Assembly (NCBI GenBank): GCA_036346405.1
Contig: CM070548.1
Coordinates: 72,325,739-72,389,738, forward strand
DNA length: 64,000 nucleotides
Reading direction: 5' to 3'
From: Phyllostachys edulis
Lineage: Eukaryota; Streptophyta; Magnoliopsida; Poales; Poaceae
Shown: positions 53,175 through 63,393 of the stretch, piece after piece
How the letters are laid out: each line of letters starts with the position of its first letter
Position numbering within the stretch: the stretch's first letter is position 1
Position numbers and translations under genes: made by a program
The notes under the pieces: generated by a model
What the model was told of the DNA's origin: nothing
What the model saw: only the letters and a program-made list of their open reading frames with translations
The model's database searches: none

Positions 53175-56008
53175 ATGTCAGACCCAATCATCTACTGGCC
53201 TATTTCTGATTTGAGCATGAAGATGCTCAAGAGCTTGGAGAAGATCGGGATGCATCCCGACCGAAGCATGATCCGTTGGAGATCAGCAATCGGGAGCATT
53301 TTCCCAATGGCGAAGAGGGGGAAATCCCTATTTTCCTCGCATACGTTGAGTGCGGATTCAGATTACCAGTACACCCGTTCCTCTCCAAAGTTCTAGAGTA
53401 TTACGAAGTGGAGCTAGAGAATCTTACTCCTAACTCGGTCGCCAACATTAGCATCTTCATCTTCCTCTGTGAAGCATACCTGGGGATTCCGCCAGATCTG
53501 GAAGTCTTCAAGTAGTTCTACAAGATGTCGAAGTCGGGGAAATCGACGGCATCTCCTAGGGAGTGTGCTCTACGCCTCCACGACAGAAAAGCTGAGGAGT
53601 ACATCCGTATGTACCCCAAGTCCTTGTGGTCATCATGGAAGAAAAGCTGGTTCTACACGACAGTCACCAAAGAAGATAGGCTCTGCTTCACTAACAAGGT
53701 GGCAGTCGAGAACCCAAACTGGCGTACCTCCGCGAAGAAGGAGGGAAGAGTAGGGAGTTGGATTGAAGCCATCCAGCTCCTTAGCATCAGGGGACTAACT
53801 TCTTGGCATGTGGTGATAGATTTATCCACATACCGGATAAGTCCTCTGAAGCTCTGATCACGTACCTCGCTCTGGTACCTTGGTCGTGACAATACGATCA
53901 TCGATTTTGCAGATCATAAGTCCTAAAAATTCTGACCAGTTTTGTTTGTTTTGGTTGATTATTTTGTAACCTTATAGTCTCTTTTCTCGTTTTGCAACCC
54001 TTTCCGCTAAAGAAATCAGGGAACAAATCAAGATGATTTGTGCTGGGGAGCCTAATATCAAGGTTGTGGCTCCTTTTATGCTGGCATCCTGTTCTCCAGC
54101 GGAGAGAATAGAGAGGCTCAAGGTGGAAATAAAAAACCTCTTTTTCATCATCCATGTATTTTTTTCCGATCAGTATGCCATAACTTTTATTTTTTACTTG
54201 CAGTCGGTCGGGTTGGAGATCAATGAGCTCACCGGGAGCTCTGATCCAATCAACATTCCGACCACATCTGCCCCATCGACCACTAAAGTGGGTGGCTCCT
54301 TGGAGGTAAGAAAAGGCATAAAAAAGAAATGTACATTTTAGATGGAGTATTCCATCACCAAACTAACCTTGATGTTTAATTAGGCGGGAGAAAGAAAAGA
54401 TCCACCGACCAAGGTTACCATGGTCGCGGACTCTAAGGTGGTCGTGACCCACCAAGCGGTTCTGCTGAAGCAACCGTCCTAGTGGTCAACGAAACCACCA
54501 TCTCCGACCAAATGGTTAGGGAACTCCTCTCCGACCCAGTGGTCGGGGAGGTTTCTTCCGACCTTCGATCAAACGATGTGGGAGGTCTAACCAGCCCTAC
54601 CAGTTCGGAACCGGTGAAGTCGGTTGTAAAGAAAAGGAAGGTAAGCGCTTTGGATTTTGCTTCAGGGCATTTCAAGATCAAGACCAAAAAGACAACCAGG
54701 TGTGTATACATGAAATAAACTTATGTAAATACATACCTTTAATGCTTCTGGTATTCTACAATCCTGAACTTCTCTTCTATTTTTGTAGATCCTCTGGTAT
54801 TCCAGTTGCTTCCGATTGGAGCATCCCTCGGGAAGAAATTCCTGATGTAAGGGTGGTCGAGCCAGCCCCTGAGCAAGTGGCGACTCCAGCTCTAGTTCCT
54901 GTTGCCCAGGACTCCTTGGCAGCTTCGACTCTGTTTAAGGAGATTGGAGTCAAAGAAAAGCCTCAGCAGGTTCCACCCCCTGCTGGGACCGTTCAAGGAG
55001 AGATTATTTCTTCGTTATTGAAGAAGTCTCCTCATCCTAGCAACTTCCCCAATTGCCCTCGGATCTTCGATGACGAGAAGCTCGATGAGGCCTGGAGGAG
55101 AATTTTGGACCGTCAATTAGAGACGGGTCCTAATGCTATCTACTCCGAATATGTAGACATGGCGATCCAGGTAAGTACATACGACCACTCTTATAATCCT
55201 TTCTTCAAAGTTGATTAAAAAAAACTTAAACAAGTTTGCTATTTTCGTAGCATATTGTGGAGAATTTTGTTGTGGTTGTAGTATTGACCTAGCGAATAAC
55301 TAACTTAGAAAAGGAAAATTCCGAACTAAAAAGTAAGAACCTCTTGACTTCTTCCCTTCTTGCTATTTTGTTCTTTTCTAAATTTCCCGCTTTGTCATAC
55401 TTGAGAGATTTGGAAAATTTTGAAAAAGAAGTTAAGACTAAGAAAGCCACTATAGCCTCACTTGAGGAGAGATGTCAAGTAAAAGACGAGTCGATCGAAG
55501 ACTGGTCAACCAGGTTCAATGAAGATGCCCTCAAGCACAAAGAAGCCATCGAGGCTTCCGAGAAGAAAACTCGAGGTAACTAGTCGTAAATCCGACCAGA
55601 TTATTGTTATGTTTTAACTATATTTATTTAACTCTTGAGCCACTCGAGCAGAGCAAGTTCAAAAATTAGAAAAAGCTCTTGAGTTCGAGCATGACATGGA
55701 GGCAGAACTCGGGCGGAGCCTTGAAGAGAATGTTAAGGCTCTCAACAAAATGCTCTTCGGTATGGGATCGAGATTATGCCTGCCCTTTTTAAGAGATCTA
55801 GTGGAGAAGATAAATTATCTTGGTCAATAAATTGAAGATCTCAAAAGTCTGCTCGAAACAACTAAGAAGAACCATTCGCAAACCATGAAGAATGTTGTTG
55901 CTAACGGAGTTATCTTTGCCTTGGGAAAGCTTAAAGCCTCTGAACCCTCCATCAATATCCGATCCTTCAAAGCGGACTTCAGCTGCTCGGAGGAAGAAGT
56001 GACCAAGA
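53175..56008 (+). pseudogene. Extra antisense gene of Tat3 (putative gypsy-type transposon domain and coiled coil), broken
   Basis: The ATG at 53,175 begins MSDPIIYWPISDLSMKMLKS. After a frameshift near 53,290 comes the conserved domain: LAYVECGFRLPVHPFLSKVL, LTPNSVANISIFIFLCEAYL, GIPPDLEVFK, then WSSWKKSWFYTT and GSWIEAIQLL. This is the pattern of the family named 'putative gypsy type transposon'. Further blocks are Ser/Val-rich (54,205-54,700), the KPQQVPPPAGTVQGEI block (54,789-55,170, donor gtaagt), and a coiled coil (EKEVKTKKATIASLEERC, LEKALEFEHDMEAELGRS). The C-terminal MKNVVANGVIFALGKLKAS block ends where Z begins. Intron-like donor/acceptor pairs separate the blocks. Role unknown; it is antisense to gag-pol. 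Confidence 0.78.
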
Positions 56009-58080
56009 TGTGACGACCCGGCCAGGGGCCTCACCCGAGAGGTCCTCCAAGACCTCCCTGGGAGTCTATCAGGACCTAACAGGGAGTCCCAAGGACCTCT
56101 CGGGCGGTCCACCCAGGCCTCCCAGGAGGTCCAGTCGGACCTCCTGGAGGTCCAGGGAACTGACCCAAGGAGGTCTTTGGACCTCAGACCTCCCCAAGCT
56201 CCATGGAGGTCCGTGAGGATCCATCCCGAGGACGTCGTGGGGCTTGGGACAAGCCTCACGTCCACTGTGATCTAAACTAGTCCCCAAGGATCACCGACTA
56301 GTTCTCACAGCAAGCAAGTAATAACATACACATCCACAAAAGGCTTTATTAGCAACAAAAGAGAGTTGATTACAAGGGGTTGCTTACAAGCTCTAGCAAC
56401 CAAGAGCGAAATACACAGCGGAAAAACCAAAAGGATAGACTCCATCCATTACACCACAGGTGATTGGCTGGAGGGCGCGGCCTAATTAACTTGGTCCTCC
56501 TCATCATCAAAGAAGTCTTCACCTGCTCAATTCATCAATCAAGCAAGAGTGAGCACAACAACCGTGCTCGCAAGTTACACCCGTCAATTAACAGAATGAC
56601 ATGCATAATGGACATACCAAAGGAAGGCATATTAGGGTTGATTTGCGTAAAGCCAAGTTTATTTCAATTACAAGTATTAAGTTTCAAAGCCATTACAATA
56701 AGTAAAAGTTCATTTTCAAAACTCAATTTTCAGTTGGATAACATTCATCATCAATATGGTGAAGGATACCCTCCTGTCACATGGCTCCCCGCCCATTAAC
56801 CATTTGGATAGAAATCCAAAACCAATTTCATAAGTTATTTGAAAACCAAAACCAAAAGCTAACTTTGAGTGGCTTTGCTAGCATGTCCATGACCGTGGAC
56901 ACGGCTATTCGAATAGATTTACACTCTGCAGAGGCTGTACACTTTACCCACATGATATGAATTCTCTAGTTTGCTTGGTGCCCGTCGACGCCACCTCACA
57001 CTTCCTTTGGTGAGAGGTCTAGAGCACATGACAAGGCCTTTACAAAGCATTACTCCAACGCAGTCCACCCTCACTAAGGTTTCACTCCCTTTGGACTACC
57101 CATTCGCAGGGTTCAGGCCCCCTCTTGCGCCAGGTGGGACTACAAAGGTCGTAACATGACTACCCACCGCATCCACAGGGTCAACCGCGATGGAGCTTTG
57201 CAAATTAGTTAGCCAGGTCCCTTTGCCCATTTCTCAGGACATGTGGTTGTACGAGGGTGGCATACCCCATTATAGGCATAGCAAGATGCAGCTCAAAGAC
57301 CGGTCGTCATATGGTTTGGGCGGCTAACACAAACCCCTGGGCCTCAACCCTACCCGAGTTGAGCCCGTGCATACCCTGCACCAACCAAATAACCAATCCG
57401 CCCAAGACCAAATCTATTTTTCCATTTCTGTTTTTCCAAAACATTTATCAAAACCTCCATGACAACCCAATGTCATGGCTTTGAAAACATTTGATATTTT
57501 GGTTTGTTGGAAGAAATATTTCCCAAATCAAGATTTTGGTCTAAGCAAGACTAAGCTTTCATTTTTCATAAGCCTCTGGTCCTTACTATTGCAAAAACCA
57601 GCTTTTATCTAAGGTGACAATGAAGTGGGTTCAACATAAATAGTGGCCATACAATGGAACTAGGCATAGCTACGAACAGAAAGATAGGCATTGAAATAAC
57701 TTAGTAAAAGTAAGCATGCATACATCTTTGAAATCAACATAAGTATCTTGAAGTAATGGGTGCAATATGATCAAGAGTGTAACTTGCCTTGCTCAAAGTC
57801 TTGAGCTTCTTCTTCTTCCTCCAGGAACTCTCGCTCCTCACGGCCTTCGCAATCTACACGGTGAAAGGAAAACAAAAATACTCAAACAGAGCTCCAACAA
57901 GATCCAAAGAAACTCCAAATAAACTCCAATACAAAACCAACTGAGAGTTTGGGAGGTCAGGGGGGAGGTCCAAAGAGCTTGTTGGAGAGGTCCAGAGAGC
58001 TTGGAGGGAGGTCCAAGAGCTGGTCGGTGGAGCTGGAGAGTGGAAATGAGGAGAAAGTGAGAGAGGAAGGGTTGCCCAAG

Positions 58081-58090
58081 CTATATATAG
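58081..58090 (-). promoter_or_regulatory. TATA box of the left half of Z
   Basis: ctatatatag, palindromic. Orientation is taken from the flanking match to Y. Confidence 0.4.
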
Positions 58091-58319
58091 CTGGAGCCAT
58101 TGAGCATGCCCCAAGATACGGGTGTTCAAGAGTTGGTAAAGAGGACAATGGAAACAGGCAAGGTATGTGACAAAAGTATGACATGGGTACTGCAAAAAGT
58201 GGTAGCATTTAATGCGATACAATATGCATTAAATGTGGGGGAGACTTCCTTGCACAAGGACACAGTCAAAGGATAAAGAAAAATGGGTGTGACTGCCAAG
58301 TGGGTCCAGTCAAGACCCG

Positions 58320-59062
58320 ATGGGGAGGTCCTGCGGAGACCTTGAGGAGGTCCCGCAGAGGACAAGGGAGGTCCTCACCCACGGGGAGGTCCTGACGGTT
58401 GGATCTCCGAAAGGGAGGTCTAACGGCCAAGATCGAGTGTAGGAGGGGAGGTCTGCAGAGATCAAGAGGAGGTCCTCACCCACTGGGGAGGTCTTGACGG
58501 TTGGATTAACTCGAGGGGGCGGTCTGGACGGTTAGGATCTATTCGAAGGAGGAGGTCTTGAACGGTTAGGATCTCCAACGGGGAGGTCTGAACGGTTAGG
58601 ATCTCCGAGGGGAGGTCCTAACGGTTCGATCTACACAAAAGGGCAGGTCTGGACGGTTAAGATCTCCTAAGGGGAAGTCCTAATGGCCAGGTCTACAAGG
58701 AGGAGGTCTGGACGGTTAAGATCTCCAAAGTGGAGGTCTTAACAGCCAGATCTGCAAAGGAGGAGGTCTGGACGGTTAAGATCTCCAAAGGGAGGTCTTA
58801 ACAGCCAGATCTGCAAAGGAGGAGGTCTGGACGATTAAGATCTCCAAAGGGAGGTCTTAACGGCCAGATCTACAAAGAAGGAGGTCTGGACCGTTAAGAT
58901 CTCCAAAGGGGAGGTCTTAACGGCCAGATCTGCAAAGGAGGAGGTTTGGACGGTTAAGATCTCCAAAGGGAGATCTTAATGGTCAGATCTACAAAGGAGG
59001 AGGTCTGAACGATTAAGATCTCCAAAGGGGAGGTATTAACGGCCAGATTTGCAAAGGAGGAG
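58320..59062 (-). repeat. 30/60-bp minisatellite of Z
   Basis: Tandem units with ggaggtctggacggttaaga alternating with ggaggtcttaacggccagat, forming 60-base dimers from about 58,640 on. On the minus strand the monomer reads gatcttaaccgtccagacct, closely like the X minisatellite unit gatctaacggtccagacct. The two arrays have a common origin but opposite direction in the window. Confidence 0.85.
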
Positions 59063-59109
59063 GTGGGCGATGGCGAGATAGGAAGCGGGGAAAACGGGAG
59101 CCATAGAAT

Positions 59110-59310
59110 TTCAGGCGGACCGTCCAAAATGATTGGGCTGTTCGGACCATCCGAGCCAGCGCTAGATCTCAGCCATTGAACTGAATCGGGTGGTCCGAAA
59201 TGGTTGGGACGTTCGGACCATCCGAACGCCTCTACAAATCGGATCGTCCAACAAAGATCTAATGGCTCAGAGAGGGTGGGACGTTCGGACCATCCGAACG
59301 TCTCACCAAG
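59110..59310 (+). repeat. Palindromic cgttcgg..ccgaacg repeats in Z
   Basis: Three copies of a ttcggaccatccga motif, two of them near-perfect palindromes (59,210-59,228 and 59,282-59,300, cgttcggaccatccgaacg). Located between the two outward-facing halves of Z, upstream of a ttcctttaaacacc promoter-like site at about 59,341. Confidence 0.7.
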
Positions 59311-60430
59311 ATCAAGAAGCCCTCAACCCCCTTCCTGGTGTTCCTTTAAACACCCCTCAGACTCTACCTTGTTTGCTCTCGGTTTGCTTGTGCTAAAACA
59401 CCAGTGAGCCCTCATCCGCCATTGTCGGCTGTGGAGCTCCCTCGTCGTCGACAGTGTTCTAGTGGCTCCCCTTTACCTCTTTTTGCTTCGCCTAGTCCCT
59501 CTCAGCATCTCAATCATATCCCCTAACTCAATTTAAGTTTCCTTTACAGGGTTAAGCTTGATTTGAGTTTGCCCCCTTTTCGGCCGAAGTTCTTCATCTT
59601 CTTCCTCAGCTCCGGTAAGGACTTCTCTCTTCAATTCCTTGCTCTGGAACCTTCTTTGAGCTTTAATGGAGCTAACCCAATGACCCAGTTGTGCTCATTT
59701 TGCTCAGGTTGTCCTCTCCGCTTCATCTTCCTCGGCGCCGGTTCTGCTCATCGTCGCCGGAGCAACCCCGGTCGCCTCTGGCCCTCTTCAGCACCAAGGT
59801 AGCTCTTGTTAGTCCCTAGGAAGCTTGGGCACTAGCTATCTTGAACCGCTGCAGAGCTCGTTTGCTTTTTGTCGTCTTTGGCCGTGCTTGCGCCGCCGCC
59901 TCTCTCCGGCTCGCCGGCGTTCTAGGCCTAGGCCGTCGCCGTCGTCGAGAGTGGGCCCAGTGGGTGCACAATGTTATTGTGCACGTGGTGGTGACCTTGG
60001 TTGGCGCCGGCGAGGTCCCTATCGCCGGCAGCAAGCCGTTCTTCACTCTCGGGTTTTGTCGGACGGGCACGACACTGTGCTGTTGCCGTTAAGGCAAAGA
60101 TCCCGTTCAATTAAATGCTAATCATCTGTTTAATCATTGTTAATAAATGGTTTAGCATTTAATAGCTGTCGGGGGTGAGTTCTTGTCTCTCTGGTCAGTG
60201 GGCCCAACGTCTTTAAACCCTCTCGGGCGCGTGTGCAACGTTGTGATCATCGTGGACCGTTGGATCAAAAATCAACGGCCCAGATCAATTTGTTCTTGTT
60301 GCTAAATTCCTTAAAAATCATGCTCTACCTACTGTAAAAATTTCAGAGCTTTTTGCTGAAGTTGGTTTTTGAGTCTTTTAAGTGTTCTTTGTTCTTATTA
60401 GTTCTTTTTCGTTCTTCCGCTAGGTTCCGA
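59311..60430 (+). other. GC-rich leader-like part of Z, no gene
   Basis: Promoter-like start, CT-rich stretches and open frames of low complexity on both strands (59,563-60,121). No motif, no gene supported. Confidence 0.45.
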
Positions 60431-62092
60431 CGAGTACGTTGACCTTGAGAGTGATCCTCTGCAGCATATTGAGCAACTTTAGCAAGGCAAGCAGTTTGAT
60501 CATCTTAATCCCATTACTTTTAAAGTCTATTACTTTGTTTACAAGTTGTATATACATGCATGCTTTTGTGTCAAAGTAATTTTCCCGATTAGAGGTAGTT
60601 ATTCCTATTGCATGGTTGCCTTTAAATTGTTATCCCCTGCCACTAACCATAAGTTATTAATCTTGCCGGTGAATTAGAGCCCGGTGATTGAATTATGTTC
60701 TTTTATTGTCTTTACGGTGTCATGCTTAGAAATGCTTAGCTACCGGTAGAATTGGATGGTTGTCGACTTATGTCGATGACCTTGATCACACAAAATCTTA
60801 TTATTATTCCATTATGTCCAGCTCTTTGTGCTTTGTTAATTTGTAAAGTCAAAAACTGAAAATAAAATTGTTCAGACTTGGGCACAATGGATGATGGTGT
60901 GATCTTTTGGTGTGAATGGAATGGTGCCTAAGTCCTTAAGGACCGAGTTACTTGTGTCACTAATCCAAGCGATTATTGCGTGCTAACCACACGAGGGGGA
61001 TATGGGACCTCTCTTGACTAAGTACTTTGGGAGGTGTTAATTATGAGTCGCTGGTGGTTGTTGTAAAGAAAAATGTTTGTTGTTGGGAAAGGAGGGGAGC
61101 ATCCGCAAATGGCTTGAGCTGGCCGATGTGTCCTTCTCTTCGTATGGGTGCGGCTCTTAATTAGCACAATCCATTGGAAATGTCTCGTAGGACTTAGCCG
61201 TGCCAGCATACCAAAGGTAGTGTGCTTCATCATGTGGCAAAAAGGCGGTCTGACGTGTGGGTACATTGGTACACCCCTGCAGGGTTCAAACTATTCGAAT
61301 AGCCTCGTCCTAGGTTATGGACATGCTTGGTAAGGTCGTGCAAGAACTAGACTATAACCTTTTAATTAAAACTTGTTGTGGGTGGTATGAATGGGTAATT
61401 CATGCTATTGTTGTGGTGGCTATTGGGTTAGTCACTTCCAGGTTGTTGTTGTCAATTATCTATTGTTACTCGCTGTTATTTGAACATTAAAAATAGATTG
61501 CAAAAACTGCTTTAAATGTATTACATTATTGCAAATGAAAACTTGCTTTATGCTGAAAATGAGCCTAGAGCCTTCCCCACTTGTTCAAGCTTGCATGTAG
61601 CATATGTTTAGGTTGTTACACTACACGTAAGTCTTCCGAGTATATTTTTGTACTCATTTGCTTTGCTTCATTAAATTGTTGCAGAGGAGGTTGATCCCCA
61701 AGGGATTGACTTTTGTGAGATGGACTTCGACTTCATCTTTGACGACTAGCTGGCGGCCCGGTCAGTTTGCCTTATGGGCTTAAAGGCAAACCGTATGGCT
61801 TTTGTTTATCGCCATCTTATGGCTTTTGCTTCCGCTATTTATTTAGCTTTTTAGTTGTGTTTGTGGCCGGTTGGCCCTTGCTGTAATAACTCTATTATGT
61901 ATGTCTTTTGTTTAATCTAGTTCGTGCTTTGGTTCTGTACTTGTATGGAATTGATGCATGATTTTGTAAAAGGGTGTGTGTACCGCACTCTTGGGAGGTA
62001 CACATTTTCTCGAGGCACGGGATATTTTGTTTGTGATGCTAGGGTTAATTGGAAGACTAAGCATTAGAAGCTAAATACCTCAGGGTCTCACA

Positions 62093-63291
62093 GGTCATTC
62101 CTCTTGATGAGGGGGGAGTGGCTGCTTAAAAGAGCCATCTTCCCTCGTGACTCCCCGGTCGGAATCTTTGGGGAGGCCTGGGTATCGATCGGTCCACCGT
62201 CCGACCATATTGTCCTCTGCTGAGGGAGGAGCGCTAAAAAGAAGTCATAGTGTGACTTTGCGAGTTACTTTACTCCCAGTACATTTCTATACGTTGCATG
62301 GTTTGTTGGAGGATCTTCGATACCTGCCCTACAAGTTCAACATAACCTAGAGTTTCTGCCAGAGCAGGATTCGAGTTATTCAGAATGTCACAAACTCGTT
62401 GCAGGTTTTGGATTGCTACGGAAGGTCTTGGAGGATTCCCGCTAGCAGAGGACGTTCGATGAGTTGAATTCCCCTCCGACCTTTCGGCTTGTCCTGTTCG
62501 ACCCCCTATTCGCAGTGGGGTTGAAACAAGCGAATTAACTGATCGACGTCAATCTGTTCGATTGCCTCCACCAGTTGGTGCTTGAGCGCCCGTACCATTT
62601 CCATCACTAGGTGGTGGCAGGTTAAGCAGTGGAGGATTGTGCACGTCATCTTGATTGGTATCTCCGATTGCGTTAACCTCGTGCCTCCAACAGTAGTCTT
62701 CTGACGAGCTCCCGTCGTAACTAAGGGAGAGCCTTCCAGTGCTTCGGCAAGCAGCCTCCACCAATCGGAGCGGTCGCAGATTACCACCTCTGGTGGATTT
62801 TGTGGTGGACTTAGCTTGATCCGACGGATTGCCGACCGTATGTTGAGTTTTATCATTTCCACTTAGCCTTTGACCAGTGGTAACTTCATTAACACCCTCA
62901 CCAGAGGAAGGTTGGCCCCCGGAACACATAGGAGCCATTGGCAAATGCTGGTCGCCCATGACCGTATCGAGAGTACATTAACCCTCTGATCGTAGCGTTG
63001 GGCTTTTATCGCCATTCTTGCCAGTTGGAGAGACCAGGCTTGTAGAGGCGTTCGGACATTCCGAATTGGTTGGAACGACCAATTCCTCTAGCTGCGCCAT
63101 GGATGGTGGTGGTGTATCTTCATCCATGCGGTCAATCTCGCTGGTCTCTACGAGCAGCGAGCCAGCGGCAGAAGAAGATGATGACGAGCATTTGCCTCCA
63201 TGGTCTCTATGGTGCGGATGCATGCCTCCATGCCAAGGTTGGAGTAGTCCGTCAAGTCGAACCAGTTTTCCTCATCCCAATTTCCTACCAT
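62093..63291 (-). pseudogene. Tat3 gag, N-terminal part, truncated by Z
   Basis: The ATG at 63,291 (MVGNWDEENWFDLTDYSNLG) aligns with Tat1 gag. It continues through an acidic region (PPPSMAQLEELVVPTNSECP) and 62,959-62,506 (LSLSYDGSSSEDYCWRHEVN, QAPTGGGNRTD) with frameshifts, and ends at the Z border. It corresponds to roughly the first 1.2 kb of Tat1 gag, and everything downstream (capsid core, pol) is absent. Confidence 0.78.
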
Positions 63292-63369
63292 GATTGCATG
63301 AGCGAAGATGGAGTGAAGGAAAGTGAATGAGGATTGCTTAAGTGAAGAAAGCTTTAAGAACTCAACGCC

Positions 63370-63393
63370 TTCTTTCCCACGGACGGCGCATGC
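63370..63393 (-). other. Primer binding site region of Tat3
   Basis: The minus strand reads gcatgcgccgtccgtggg next to the LTR, a mutated form of the Tat1 sequence gctggcgccgtctgtggg. The primer core tggcgcc has become tgcgcc with one base lost or changed. Confidence 0.6.

Larger units (their letters stand above)
56009..62092. mobile_element. Z: composite LTR-type block, two halves in opposite orientation
   Basis: Starts tgtgacgaccc and ends gggtctcaca, so both borders look like LTR 3' ends facing outward. No matching target duplication (caaga on the left, ggtca on the right). The left half (56,270-57,900) matches Y on the minus strand, with a TATA box at 58,081. The right half (60,400-61,900) carries the same landmarks on the plus strand (ctattcgaatagcc, agcaaggcaagcagtttgatc). 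No coding motifs. It is likely the result of recombination between two LTRs, accompanied by loss of Tat3 pol. Confidence 0.6.
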
